From: an archaeon
GTDB lineage: Archaea > Thermoproteota > Nitrososphaeria > Conexivisphaerales > UBA164
Length of the DNA stretch: 64,000 nt
Assembly: GCA_021792955.1 (NCBI GenBank)
Contig: JAJYTP010000002.1
Span: 3,015 to 67,014 of the forward strand
Reading direction: 5' to 3'
Shown here piece after piece: positions 17,940 to 27,077 of this stretch. The notes below the pieces were generated by a model. The model saw only the letters and a program-made list of their open reading frames with translations, was not told the origin of the DNA and did no database searches. Within the stretch, counting starts at the first letter, position 1. Every line of letters starts with the position of its first letter. The position numbers and the translations under genes are program-made.

Positions 17940-18743
17940 TCAGCGCCCGAATCTTCTCTTTCTCCCCTGATAGGTTTTGATGGCGCGCAGCAGGTCAATC
18001 CGTCTTAGTTCAGGCCAGTATTCGTCTATGAAGATAAGTTCGCTGTAGGAGGACTGCCACGGCAGGAACCCGCTCAATCTCATCTCTCCGGAGGTCCTTA
18101 TTATAAGGTCCGGCTCAGGCTCGCTCAGGTCGCCAGTGAATAGGTACTTGGAGAAGCTGTCATCGTCTATCTTGTCTATATCTACCTTACCCTCCTTAAA
18201 GTCCCTCAGGATACCCTTGACAGCCTGAATTATCTCATCACGTCCGCCGTAAGCAATGGCGATGTTCAAAAACATCTTATCGTTATCCTTAGTCATCTCG
18301 CGTAGCTTTTCCACTTCATCTTTCAGATACTGGGGGAGCATAGATGTCTGGCCTATGGCCATAAAGCGTATTTTATTTCTCTGAAGCAGGCCCGTACTTT
18401 CAAGCTTTAGAAGCTTGTCGTAAATTGACTTCAGTATTATGTCCAGCTGTCCCTTTTCCCTGTTCAGATTTTCAAGGGAAAGAGCATATAGGGTTACCAC
18501 CTTGATCCCATAATCCAAACACCAATAGAGGAGGTTCTCCGCAGTATCTGATCCGTTCAGATAACCCATAAAGCTGGGCAACCCCTTTTTCTCAGCCCAT
18601 CGCCTGTTTCCGTCCATTATTATGCCGATATGGTTCGGCACATTATAGCCTCTTATCTCGTTCTCCAGGACCAGTTCATAAAGCCTGTCGATCAGGAGTA
18701 CCCTCGAGATTCCCCTGATAATTGAAGAAAACTTTGGCGCCAT
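17940..18743 (-). CDS. uppS: cis-prenyltransferase (polyprenyl/undecaprenyl diphosphate synthase family)
   Basis: 267 residues. IGIIMDGNRRWA (catalytic Asp44) is region I of the cis-IPPS family; LYALSLENLNR is region III; DLIIRTSGEMRLSGFLPWQSSYSELIF carries the RxSGE/RLS and W-Q-S-S-Y-S-E region that binds IPP and Mg. It makes the long polyprenyl diphosphate used as glycan carrier. It lies 11 bp downstream of the DUF373 gene, likely one transcript. Confidence 0.93.
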   Translation of the reverse strand: MAPKFSSIIRGISRVLLIDRLYELVLENEIRGYNVPNHIGIIMDGNRRWAEKKGLPSFMGYLNGSDTAENLLYWCLDYGIKVVTLYALSLENLNREKGQLDIILKSIYDKLLKLESTGLLQRNKIRFMAIGQTSMLPQYLKDEVEKLREMTKDNDKMFLNIAIAYGGRDEIIQAVKGILRDFKEGKVDIDKIDDDSFSKYLFTGDLSEPEPDLIIRTSGEMRLSGFLPWQSSYSELIFIDEYWPELRRIDLLRAIKTYQGRKRRFGR

Positions 18744-18754
18744 TACTTACGTCT

Positions 18755-19891
18755 TCAGTCATGCCCCTTCCGGTCATGCAGGTTAGGGCTTTCATGACCA
18801 GAAGCCCTTCTGCCAATGTAAATGCTGTAACCGACGTATCCTACGATGGTTATAACGGCTATGCCGCTCAGGATTATTATTATTGGGGGTAGGATAGCCT
18901 CCTTAGGATTCATAAATACCGTCGCGAGGTCCAAGAGAGGTAAATAGAACAGGCCCAGCGATACGAGGATGGTCAGGTCCTTAACCAACAGGGCACTCCT
19001 CCTTATCGAGTGGTAGAATGCGTTTACAAATATATCAATAGCCAGCGCGATCCAGAGGTAGGGCGCAAACTTCACAATTGCGAAACCAGTCAAATACTCG
19101 ATCGCCGTATAGTTTGTGAAACCGTTTGAAATTAGTTGCTGATATACGGGAGTACCGCCCACGGCCGATGCAGTGACTATTACCCCTATAACGATTAGGA
19201 GCGCGCTGGAAACTATCCCGAAGAACTTGGTAAGGGAGAATGGACTGTTTTTAGCCCTGCTTACATAGTCATCCAGGTCGAACCCCCGTACAATGAATGC
19301 GGCACCTATCACCAATAGGATCAGGTACGGCGCCAGGTCTCGATAAGGTGTAAAGTACATTATTGCATAAAGCAGAAATATAGATCCAGGGATGCCAAGG
19401 AATATTCGCGAATAGCGCGGATCGTATAACGCCATCCTGATGTATTTCCCGAGCACTATGTAGCTCTCCTCGACTGATTTGCTGTGCTTGATTATGACCC
19501 GCTTTACAGAGATTATTGGCGCGATGGAGAGCAGTATAGGCATCACCAATTCATCCTCGATCCCGTCGGAGACGAGCATGATTTCTGAGAAGCCTATTTT
19601 CTCCTTTATCTGTGAGACCTCAGCCCTTATCTTCTCATCTGCTGCAACCCCTCCCCTTGATTGACCGGCCACTACTGCTACCTGACAGCTCCGACCTGAA
19701 CTGATAAGGCCATCATACTCCTTTATAGCGCCCATTATGGCATTAGCATCGGCCTCCTCTGGATCAGCAAGTGAAAGCGAAACTGCGGCCTTCAAACACT
19801 CCTCCCGGCCGATCACCGGAGTAACTACGGAGGCTTTATCCCCCACGTCATTGTCCCTGTCCACTGAAAGAACTAGGATCTGGTTTTCCAT
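18755..19891 (-). CDS. DUF373 family archaeal membrane protein
   Basis: 378 residues: a soluble N-terminal Rossmann-like part (1-140) beginning ILVLSVDRDNDVGDK, the DUF373 hallmark, then six or so transmembrane helices from about residue 160 (GIPGSIFLLYAIMYF onward) and a short basic tail. The family is archaeal and uncharacterised. Frequent proximity to lipid or polyprenol genes would suit its place upstream of the cis-prenyltransferase here, but function is unknown. Confidence 0.85.
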   Translation of the reverse strand: MENQILVLSVDRDNDVGDKASVVTPVIGREECLKAAVSLSLADPEEADANAIMGAIKEYDGLISSGRSCQVAVVAGQSRGGVAADEKIRAEVSQIKEKIGFSEIMLVSDGIEDELVMPILLSIAPIISVKRVIIKHSKSVEESYIVLGKYIRMALYDPRYSRIFLGIPGSIFLLYAIMYFTPYRDLAPYLILLVIGAAFIVRGFDLDDYVSRAKNSPFSLTKFFGIVSSALLIVIGVIVTASAVGGTPVYQQLISNGFTNYTAIEYLTGFAIVKFAPYLWIALAIDIFVNAFYHSIRRSALLVKDLTILVSLGLFYLPLLDLATVFMNPKEAILPPIIIILSGIAVITIVGYVGYSIYIGRRASGHESPNLHDRKGHD

Positions 19892-20478
19892 TCTTTATAT
19901 TCCATACAATTTAGCCTTATAAAAACATTAGGGGGTTTGGAACAAGCGAAGAAATTTATGTTTTACAAAAATATACACTGGCTTCATGGAAATGTCCTTC
20001 GATGGCTTAACTGGCGATAATATGACGCCCTATTAGTGTTCAGGTAAGCTTCTGATTTAATCTAGCGTGAAACTAAAATGTATTGGAATAAAGTCGATCG
20101 GAAGGCAAGGTAAAAGGGCGTACTGACCGGCTCTGTTGACTGAGAACACAACTCAGGAGTGTCCATTATACTAAGCCAGGCACTAGGCTGCCATGCCGGA
20201 GATGACCTTTCTCCGCCCTTGATATGACCACATCACACCAAGGGATTTTAAAGTTGGGGTCGCGATCCTGCAATGTGCCATGGTCAAGATGGTCATTCTC
20301 GAACACATGCCTGCGCAAACGTCTCCGGCATGACATCAGACGGATATCAGCTTTGTGCCGTCAGACTTGGAAATAGGTTCCATGCCAGCTGACGAACCTG
20401 CAAGGGAGATAGCCCCTATGGAAGCTTACCCACTTGAACCATTAGGATGTAGCAAGGCATACAATATCTCTATTCAGT
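19892..20478. other. Intergenic tract with a tnpB relic
   Basis: About 590 bp without an intact gene. The left edge holds the DUF373 upstream region and an AAATTTATG-type box near 19956. Roughly 20100-20340 has no readable frame but could be decayed tnpB, because the recognisable tnpB tail follows directly at 20340-20455. Nothing else seen. Confidence 0.4.
20340..20455 (+). pseudogene. IS200/IS605-type 3'-end relic (tnpB C-terminal tail), copy 1
   Basis: The frame reads MPADEPAREIAPMEAYPLEP, matching DEPA...P.EA..LEP in the copies at 37127 and 43600. It ends with AGGATGT as the others do. This is the extreme C-terminus of TnpB plus the element right end; the body of the gene is absent or unreadable. 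Confidence 0.55.
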
Positions 20479-20877
20479 TTATGGCGTCGGGGGCTTCTTC
20501 TGGAGGTACCTGTAGCTCCTGGGCATCCCGACCCTTGTAAGGACGCCCTCGCGCGTCAGGTCGGTCAGGGAATGGGAGACGGCCGACTTGTCATAATGGT
20601 ACCCTCTCCGCCCGAGCTCTTCATCGACATCGTATAGCGTCCTGTCCTGAAGGAACCAGCCTTCCTTCCATAGCTGTTCTAACAACGTCTTACAGGTGAT
20701 CCCCCTGCTGATCGCCGCCCTGTCGTCCTGAACACTTCCCATTGGAAGGCTAGCAAGCAGCTTCGGGATGACTTCGTCTATCTTGTCCTCAGGGCATTCC
20801 ACCTCGATCTCCCAGCTCCCCTTTTTTAGCCTAATCTTTATTTGGCTCTTGTTGTTGTTATTGCTCAAGTTGAGCAA
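20479..20877 (-). CDS. Archaeal winged-helix protein, probable DNA-binding regulator
   Basis: 132 residues in two parts. Residues 12-45 (IKIRLKKGSWEIEVECPEDK...) form a small beta/alpha N-terminal motif. Residues 65-130 form a winged helix, with DKSAVSHSLTDLTREGVLTRVG as recognition helix and wing start. This two-part arrangement is widespread in archaeal genomes without a proven function. It diverges from nurA-herA; the TTG start at 20877 falls in a 17-bp palindrome whose near copy sits at the nurA start, so autoregulation and control of nurA-herA are likely. Confidence 0.7.
   Translation of the reverse strand: MLNLSNNNNKSQIKIRLKKGSWEIEVECPEDKIDEVIPKLLASLPMGSVQDDRAAISRGITCKTLLEQLWKEGWFLQDRTLYDVDEELGRRGYHYDKSAVSHSLTDLTREGVLTRVGMPRSYRYLQKKPPTP
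20861..20877. promoter_or_regulatory. 17-bp palindrome TTGCTCAAGTTGAGCAA, candidate operator 1
   Basis: Inverted repeat of two 8-bp arms around one central base, overlapping the first codons of the HTH gene. It is matched by the copy at 20909-20925, centre to centre 48 bp. Confidence 0.6.
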
Positions 20878-20886
20878 TATTTATAT
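20878..20886 (+). promoter_or_regulatory. TATA-like box for nurA-herA
   Basis: TATTTATAT directly beside operator 1; it predicts transcript start near 20907-20912, i.e. inside operator 2. Confidence 0.55.
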
Positions 20887-20908
20887 CCCCCCTTTGGCAT
20901 ACCTATTG

Positions 20909-20925
20909 TTGTTCAAATTGAGCAA
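20909..20925. promoter_or_regulatory. 17-bp palindrome TTGTTCAAATTGAGCAA, candidate operator 2
   Basis: Differs from operator 1 at only two positions (C/T at position 4 and the central base). It covers the predicted nurA transcription start. Confidence 0.6.
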
Positions 20926-21982
20926 TCAAATAAACTTTACTTCTAATAATAGCGAGCCGATATCGGTGGCCAGCGCCTGCAATGAAGTGGCTACAGTAGA
21001 TGGTGAAATTACCAGTTTCCAGGATCAGGGTGATGAGCTGATGGGGGCAATGAGCATTGACTATCTAAACGGGCAGAAGATAATCTTCGATGTAGACGAA
21101 GATAAGGAGATAAGGCCGCTCGATGGCTGGGAAGGGGAGCTGCTCGATATTGAATTTAACAATATAAATTCTGAGGGATTAAAGGAGAACTTAGTGGGAA
21201 TAGATTCAAGCGCCCTGAACGTAGCAGAAACCGAGAGCGGTTCCGTTTACGCAGTAAAGGCAGCCGCTTCCTTTTTAATAAACAATAAGAGGAAGTACTA
21301 TCGTCTAGGCCCATTTATTGCCTATATTGGGCCTAACAATATAGGTAGAATAAGGGGCATTGTGGGGGCAAGGCTGCCGGCGTATATGATGGTGGCGGAT
21401 AAACAGATCGCCATGGGTTTCCTTAGGAGCTATATGGAAGCTATGACGATAGGAAGGGCTGCAAGAGCCTTGGGAAAAGGGATAGTGATGGTAGATGGCG
21501 CCCTGAAATCTCCATCCTTTGGTCCATCCTCGGCCGCCCTTGCGCAGGTCATGAATAGATGGAAGGAAAACATCAAATTTATGGGAATAAGCAAGACCAC
21601 GCACCTGCGGCCCATAAGGCCGTTTTATTCGGCCCTAGCCCGCCTCGACGGTATGAAGTATGCCGATATCACGGAAGTGATAAACTCCATCTCCCACGGG
21701 GAGTATGGAAGGAAGTATCTTGTCAAGTTTGCAGACGATGGTTTTGTGTTCAGGGTCGATTTGCCCTACGGGCTGGAACCCGATCTTACCTTTGCGTCCT
21801 TAAAAAGGAGCGAGGTAATGTCCAACGGTTATCCGGAGTCGCTCAAGATAGCACATCTGCTATCAATTTTTTCGAACGCCGAGCTGATGGGAGTCAGGGG
21901 GAAGGTCGCTTCTCGCGCTTCAAAGGTACTCTTCGGGGAGGATATTCGCAGGGTCCTGCTGGGAAGCCTGCATATAAGGTGA
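20909..21982 (+). CDS. nurA: NurA nuclease (HerA partner)
   Basis: About 357 residues. The NurA domain starts with LVGIDSSALNVAE, whose Asp in GIDSS is the first metal-binding residue, and continues with GIVMVDGALKSP, the second metal site. The C-terminal HLLSIFSNAELMGVRGKV resembles the HerA-facing end. NurA with HerA resects DNA ends for homologous recombination. The gene is followed by herA after 3 bp. The start is uncertain: a TATA box predicts TTG 20906-20909, while GTG 20966 would put the palindrome outside the coding region. Confidence 0.88.
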   Translation: MFKLSNQINFTSNNSEPISVASACNEVATVDGEITSFQDQGDELMGAMSIDYLNGQKIIFDVDEDKEIRPLDGWEGELLDIEFNNINSEGLKENLVGIDSSALNVAETESGSVYAVKAAASFLINNKRKYYRLGPFIAYIGPNNIGRIRGIVGARLPAYMMVADKQIAMGFLRSYMEAMTIGRAARALGKGIVMVDGALKSPSFGPSSAALAQVMNRWKENIKFMGISKTTHLRPIRPFYSALARLDGMKYADITEVINSISHGEYGRKYLVKFADDGFVFRVDLPYGLEPDLTFASLKRSEVMSNGYPESLKIAHLLSIFSNAELMGVRGKVASRASKVLFGEDIRRVLLGSLHIR

Positions 21983-21985
21983 TTT

Positions 21986-23473
21986 ATGATGAGGATACTG
22001 GCTAAGCACGGCGATGAAATGGACATACTAGCGCTACCTCATGAGACTGTAAAGAAGGGGGAATATCTTTCGATCGAAGAAGGTTCTGATCTGAGGACGC
22101 TGTTGATCCAGGCCTATGAGGAGACGTACATGGACGCACCGGGGGTTGACGAGGAAATCCTGAGGGATGAGCTGTTCCATCCGGAGGTGAGCAAGATAGA
22201 TGACCCTAATGAGCTCCAAAGCGTTTCCTATATGATCAAGGACGCCAGGGTCCTAAGGTGTAAGATCAGGGCCTCGATTGATGGCCAAACCCTATCTCAC
22301 GATGTAAACTGGTTGCCCAGCAGGGCGCAGAACAGGATCCAGCGGTTCCCATATGACAAGATGATAAGGTACGTTAGCAGGCCGGAAGCCCATAGGATCG
22401 AGTTAGGGAACACCATTGGAGGTGAGGGCTTCGGCATCGACTGTGAGGATCTGGACGGAAGGCTCACAATAATAACCGGCAAGAAGGAATCCGGTAAGTC
22501 TCATCTTTCAAAGCTCCTGATCTCCGGGCTGATAGCTCACGGTGCATATGTAGTCGTCTTCGATATCAACGGCGAGTACGGCGGGATTTCCTTCAATAAG
22601 GACGGTGGACCCTCTCCATTCATTGACAGGGTGAAGAACTTTCAGGTCGGGTCCAATCTGGGATTCTCACTCAAATACCTCGGCAAAAGGGTCTTCATAG
22701 ACATACTTTCCCATGCGCTAGACACGCCGAGCATAACGGTCAGGGAGTTCATGAAGATATGGGATCACCTGGTCGCAAACGGAAGGCTCAACATGAGAGG
22801 TTTGTACGAGGCCATACTGAACTGGCAGTCTAACGAGATGGTCAAGAACGCGTTGCTTTCGCGTTATTACTCTCTCATGAGCACCAGGCTATTTATAGAT
22901 TCGGAAATTTCAGCGGTGGACTTCAAGGATACGATCAGCCAGTTCCCATCGGGTGTAGCCATGATCTTTTCACTTCCTACCATATCCTCGCTATCCAGGC
23001 GCATACTTGTACAGATCGTGCTCACGAAGTTGTTGGACCTTTTAGAGGGTAAGGAGATTCCGCCGATATTTCTATTCGCAGAGGAAGCACATCTATACCT
23101 CAGGGACACTTACTGGGAAGACCTGATCACGAGGATGAGGCACTATGGCATATTTACAACCTTCATAACGAATCAGCCAGACGCGCTGGGACCCAGCGTC
23201 TACAGGCAGGCCGATAACATCTTCCTGTTCAATTTCACTAACGAAAGGGACCTGGAAATGATAGCCCAGGCGGCTATCGTTGATGCTGATACGGTCAAGG
23301 GGATAGTGAGGACCCTTCCTAGAAGGCACTGCCTGGCTCTTGGAAAGGTGGTTGCGGAACTGCCAGTAACCGTTTCTGTCCGCGATACCCAGTTCGTCAC
23401 GCTTGGAAGCACGAGGCTCTTCTTCAACGGCCCAACCCCTATTGAGCCGCCTATAAATCATAGTAAAACATAA
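21986..23473 (+). CDS. herA: HerA-type bipolar DNA translocase/helicase
   Basis: 495 residues, FtsK-HerA superfamily ATPase. A HAS-barrel-like N-terminal domain (1-110) precedes Walker A GKKESGKS at 165-172 and Walker B FLFAEEAH with E366/E367. The C-terminal part with FITNQPDALGPSVYRQADNIFLF contains the sensor/arginine finger region. It forms a hexamer that drives NurA in end resection. No mre11 or rad50 is adjacent, unlike the common four-gene operon. Confidence 0.93.
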   Translation: MMRILAKHGDEMDILALPHETVKKGEYLSIEEGSDLRTLLIQAYEETYMDAPGVDEEILRDELFHPEVSKIDDPNELQSVSYMIKDARVLRCKIRASIDGQTLSHDVNWLPSRAQNRIQRFPYDKMIRYVSRPEAHRIELGNTIGGEGFGIDCEDLDGRLTIITGKKESGKSHLSKLLISGLIAHGAYVVVFDINGEYGGISFNKDGGPSPFIDRVKNFQVGSNLGFSLKYLGKRVFIDILSHALDTPSITVREFMKIWDHLVANGRLNMRGLYEAILNWQSNEMVKNALLSRYYSLMSTRLFIDSEISAVDFKDTISQFPSGVAMIFSLPTISSLSRRILVQIVLTKLLDLLEGKEIPPIFLFAEEAHLYLRDTYWEDLITRMRHYGIFTTFITNQPDALGPSVYRQADNIFLFNFTNERDLEMIAQAAIVDADTVKGIVRTLPRRHCLALGKVVAELPVTVSVRDTQFVTLGSTRLFFNGPTPIEPPINHSKT

Positions 23474-23496
23474 ATTTCACCAGTCCAAGTACCGTT

Positions 23497-24219
23497 GTGC
23501 AATCGGATATCCTAGCTCAGGCACAGGAAATGTACAAGAATAAGGATTACGGAAAGGCCATAAAGCTGACCAAGGAATACATTAAGGCAAATGGGGACTC
23601 GCAGCAGGCCCTGATGCTGCTGGCCAAGTCATACGTTGACAAAGGGGATAGCGGTAATGGGATCAAGCTGCTGAAGAAAATCACTGAAATGAATGGGGGA
23701 GAAAAGGAGGCTTGGCTCTACATGGGAATGGCCCACAGCCGTAAGAAAAAGGTGAAAGAGGCTATAGACTATTTCAAGAAAGCGCTAGATATAGATCCAA
23801 ATTACGTTAAGGCCCTCAACCTCCTTGGGATACACAGCGCGGAGGTGGGCGATGAAGGGAGCGCAAGCTCGTACTTCATTAAGCTTCTTGAAGTGGATCC
23901 TTCATATAAGCAGGGATGGTATAACCTAGGCCTTTTCTACACTAAGAAGAAGGACTACGCAAAGGCCGAGGAGGCTTATAATAAGGCGATATCGCTGGAC
24001 GCCAACTTTGTACCGGCCATTTATAACTTGGCAGGCCTTTATTGTCTTACCAGAGATGACACGAGGTTTGATTCGACCGTAGCGAGGTTAGCTGAATTGA
24101 ATCCAAAGTTAAGCAAGGGGCTCCAGAAGGATTGTAAAAGGGAAAGGAAGAAGATGGACAAGGAACAGAATGGGCCTGGCACTGGATCCAAAATAAAGAG
24201 CTTCTTTGGAAGGAGCTAG
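23497..24219 (+). CDS. Tetratricopeptide-repeat protein
   Basis: 240 residues made of about five to six TPR units, best seen in EAWLYMGMAHSRKKKVKEAI, VKALNLLGIHSAEVGDEGS and QGWYNLGLFYTKKKDYAKAE, with the W/L-G-Y-A-P pattern. The last 40 residues are strongly basic (KRERKKMDKE) and end GSKIKSFFGRS. No signal peptide, so it is a cytosolic scaffold. It starts with GTG 23 bp after herA and may be in the same transcript; the partner is unknown. Confidence 0.8.
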   Translation: MQSDILAQAQEMYKNKDYGKAIKLTKEYIKANGDSQQALMLLAKSYVDKGDSGNGIKLLKKITEMNGGEKEAWLYMGMAHSRKKKVKEAIDYFKKALDIDPNYVKALNLLGIHSAEVGDEGSASSYFIKLLEVDPSYKQGWYNLGLFYTKKKDYAKAEEAYNKAISLDANFVPAIYNLAGLYCLTRDDTRFDSTVARLAELNPKLSKGLQKDCKRERKKMDKEQNGPGTGSKIKSFFGRS

Positions 24220-24237
24220 CCAGCAGGCCAGCTTCAC

Positions 24238-24352
24238 TTCATTGAGGTTCGACCGTGGGGGCAGTGACATCCTCCCAAGCGCGCAAGCTTCCCGTATCAT
24301 TATCCCCCTTCTCGTTTCGTCGGCAACATTGGAACCTGTTTCATGATTCAAC
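24238..24352 (-). pseudogene. IS200/IS605-type 3'-end relic, copy 2
   Basis: On the minus strand the frame NVADETRRGIMIREACALGR matches the VADEP...EAH.L pattern of the other relics, followed by GGAGGATGTCAC. It is more diverged than copies 3 and 4. It sits between the convergent TPR and AmrS genes. Confidence 0.45.
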
Positions 24353-24434
24353 TACACGCGATTAATATCCGTTTAAAAACCAGGTCGGAGCAGTTGTTCT
24401 TGTCTGTCATAAATGGATGGGCGTGCGTCCAAGG

Positions 24435-25496
24435 CTACAGGTTAACTTCATGGAACCTGGAAATTTTGAGGGACTCGCGGTTAAGGCCTCCAACTATAGG
24501 AATCTGCTCCCCGCAGTTCAGGCATCTATTTGATTCGTCCAAGTTCCATGATACTATATCGAACCCGTTCCTTTCTATTACGGCGGTCCCGCACCTTGGG
24601 CAATAAGTATTTTCGTATTTATGGCCATGAACGTTGCCCACATAAACATAGTTGAGCCCCTCCTCCTTTGCTATCTTCCAGTGTTCCTCAAGGGTGTTGA
24701 CCGGTGTGGCCCTTAACCAATTCATCTTATAATCTGGATGGAACCTCAAGAAGTGGACCGGCGTATCCCTGCCTAGCTCGCGGTAAATCCACCTTACTAG
24801 CGCTCTGGCGCTATCAACATTATCGCCTACCTCAGGCACAACCAGATCTGTAATCTCTATATGAATAGTCCCTAGGTCCCTTATCTGTTCAAGGGTGTCA
24901 AAGATGGGTTTGGGATCTGGAACACCTGCATACTTCCTTAGGAAGTTCCTCTCCCCGTTGCCCTTGAAATCCACGGTGATCGAATCCAGGAAATCGCCCA
25001 TCATTTTAACCGATTCAGGCGTAGCGTATCCATTGCTTACAAAAACATTGAACAGCCCCTTCTTTTTGGCTTCGATTCCGACGTCCCTTGCAAACTCCAT
25101 GAAAATGGTAGGCTCGTTATATGTAAATGCGATCCCGTCGGCGTTGTATTCCATGGCTGCTTTAACAACTTCTTGAGGGGTTATGCTCTGGCCCTCAACC
25201 TTCCTCCTCTGGCTGAGGTCAAAGTTCTGGCAATACATACACATCCACGAACAACCGGTAGTACCTATGCTAAATATCCTGGATCCGGGCCTGTAATGCA
25301 TCACCGGCTTTTTTTCTATAGGATCCATATGTACGGCATCAACTATTCCATAGACCAATAATTGTAGCCGCCCTCCTATCACCTTTCTGACTCCGCAGAA
25401 ACCGACCTGCCCTTCAGACAGGATACAGCCTCTGGCGCATGCTAGGCATTTGATCCTGCCATCGGGCAAATTATATGCAAGGTCAGATTCCTGCAT
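24435..25496 (-). CDS. amrS: AmmeMemoRadiSam system radical SAM enzyme
   Basis: 353 residues. The radical SAM cluster motif is C82-x3-C86-x2-C89 in GCSWMCMYC. An N-terminal cysteine-rich segment (CLACARGC, CGV) and a C-terminal zinc-like pair (CPRCG, CLNCGE) match the family once annotated as pyruvate-formate-lyase activating enzyme. The family is defined by its link to MEMO and AMMECR1. A MEMO protein is at 36150 in this window; AMMECR1 is not here. Reaction unknown. Confidence 0.92.
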   Translation of the reverse strand: MQESDLAYNLPDGRIKCLACARGCILSEGQVGFCGVRKVIGGRLQLLVYGIVDAVHMDPIEKKPVMHYRPGSRIFSIGTTGCSWMCMYCQNFDLSQRRKVEGQSITPQEVVKAAMEYNADGIAFTYNEPTIFMEFARDVGIEAKKKGLFNVFVSNGYATPESVKMMGDFLDSITVDFKGNGERNFLRKYAGVPDPKPIFDTLEQIRDLGTIHIEITDLVVPEVGDNVDSARALVRWIYRELGRDTPVHFLRFHPDYKMNWLRATPVNTLEEHWKIAKEEGLNYVYVGNVHGHKYENTYCPRCGTAVIERNGFDIVSWNLDESNRCLNCGEQIPIVGGLNRESLKISRFHEVNL

Positions 25497-25656
25497 AATC
25501 CTAGTTCACGTGGCGCCTGCTAAAAAGTATTGTGCAGGTATTAGCACGACATCGTTGACTGGACGTTCTAAAACCCATCCAAAGGGTCTTGGTGTCAATG
25601 CGAGGGCCGCTAAACTAACTAGGTAGCTTTAAATTATCCCCTATGTTTTGTCGAAC

Positions 25657-26202
25657 GTGCGACTGATCTGGGGTAGGACCGCCATCCATCTAGTTAAGGG
25701 TGATATAACAGATCAGGATGTGGATGTTTTGGTGAACGCTGCAAATTCAACTCTCCTGGGAGGCGGCGGAGTTGATGGCGCAATACACAGGAGGGGTGGC
25801 CCAAAGCTGCTCGAAGAATGCAGGTTGATCCGGCAACGCGACTGGCCTCTTGGCCTGCCCAGCGGTGAAGCAGTAATAACTTCTGGAGGAAACCTGAAAG
25901 CCAGGCGCGTGATCCATACAGTAGGACCGATCTGGAGGGGTGGAAACAGCGGTGAGGCAAGCGTGCTTGCAAATTGCTATAGAAATTCGCTAAAGGTTGC
26001 AATAAGGGAGGGACTGAGGAGCGTGGCCTTCCCATCCATAAGCACCGGCGCCTTTGGATATCCAATTAAAGATGCGGCGCGGATAGCCTTGCAAACGGTT
26101 AAGGAGTTCGTCAAAAGGGAAGGCCGTCCGGAATCTGTGGTATTCGTCCTCTTCAGCGAAGAAGATGCTGGAGTATACAGGGATATAATTAGTTCCATGT
26201 AA
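25657..26202 (+). CDS. Macro domain protein (MacroD-type ADP-ribose hydrolase/binding)
   Basis: 181 residues. KGDITDQDVDVLVNAANS and GGGGVDGAIHRRGG are the ADP-ribose-binding loop 1 of MacroD-type domains, and SISTGAFGYPI is loop 2. MacroD enzymes remove ADP-ribose from acidic residues or hydrolyse O-acetyl-ADP-ribose. I chose GTG 25657 because a CTTTAAATTA box lies about 26 nt before it; TTG 25648 is an alternative. Confidence 0.92.
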   Translation: MRLIWGRTAIHLVKGDITDQDVDVLVNAANSTLLGGGGVDGAIHRRGGPKLLEECRLIRQRDWPLGLPSGEAVITSGGNLKARRVIHTVGPIWRGGNSGEASVLANCYRNSLKVAIREGLRSVAFPSISTGAFGYPIKDAARIALQTVKEFVKREGRPESVVFVLFSEEDAGVYRDIISSM

Positions 26203-26396
26203 ACTGAGTTTAACAGTTATGAGATATAGGCGATGGTCAGTTCTACAATTATACCTTTTCATCTACGGAAAAGGCTATAAGGGAATGTTGAAATAGCCCG
26301 ATAGGTGATTTCTTAATTGGGGCCGTATTAGAGGGACAGGGCCTATCAATAATTTACGAAAAGATAAGGACAATATTCAGCGATATCAGCTTATCT

Positions 26397-27074
26397 GTGA
26401 ACAAAAACGAATTGGTAGCTATAGTGGGTCCCTCAGGGGTGGGGAAGTCAACTCTTCTACGGGTTCTGGGGTATTTTGTCGTCCCTTCAGAGGGTCATGT
26501 ATATCTGGAGGGTACTGAGATCAAGAAGCCTACATCGAAGATTTCATTGATACACCAATCGATAGCCACCTTTCCATGGATGACCGCCCTCGACAACGTT
26601 AAGCTATCGCTGAGGTCCAAAGGGATGGATGATGCCACCATGACTAAGATTGCGAGAGGCGTCCTCAATGAGGTGGGCCTGGGGGGCGTAGAAAACATAT
26701 ATCCAAAGGAAATGAGCGGGGGCATGAGGCAGAGGATCGCCGTTGCCCGTTCCTTGGCCGCCGAACCGACAGTCCTGCTGATGGACGAGCCATTTGTACA
26801 TCTGGACGAGCTTACGGCCGAAGGTCTACGACAGGAAATATACAGCATGGTCTTTTCGCCTGAGACCACGCTCCAATCCGCGGTGCTCGTTTCCCATAAC
26901 CTAAGAGAGGTCATAGAGCTCGCCGACAGGGTATATGTTATGAATGGGTCGCCGGCTAAACTGGTAAAGGAAATACTGGTGGACCTGCCAAGGCCACGCG
27001 CCAGCAATAGCGATGCTTTCAATAGATATCTCGATAGGATATATACCTCTTTGACCGGCAGCACTGGGGCATAG
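26397..27074 (+). CDS. ABC transporter ATPase (NitT/TauT-like), N-terminus extends upstream without a normal start codon
   Basis: ATP-binding subunit with Walker A GPSGVGKST, signature MSGGMRQRIAVARSLA, Walker B VLLMDEP and switch SHNLREV. The first ordinary start (GTG 26397) would delete the A-loop strand. The frame stays open and homologous back to about 26301-26325 (VLEGQGLSIIY...SDISLSV), where only ATA, ATT and GTA codons are available. A CTATAA box at 26273 would put the transcript start near 26301. Permease follows after 3 bp. Substrate is probably an anion, by similarity only. Confidence 0.85.
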   Translation: MNKNELVAIVGPSGVGKSTLLRVLGYFVVPSEGHVYLEGTEIKKPTSKISLIHQSIATFPWMTALDNVKLSLRSKGMDDATMTKIARGVLNEVGLGGVENIYPKEMSGGMRQRIAVARSLAAEPTVLLMDEPFVHLDELTAEGLRQEIYSMVFSPETTLQSAVLVSHNLREVIELADRVYVMNGSPAKLVKEILVDLPRPRASNSDAFNRYLDRIYTSLTGSTGA

Positions 27075-27077
27075 GCA

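Noticed and set aside
20355..20540. 61-codon plus-strand frame called as a gene candidate
   Set aside because: Its readable part matches the tnpB tail of the other relics and it runs antisense into the HTH gene, so it is reported as a relic.
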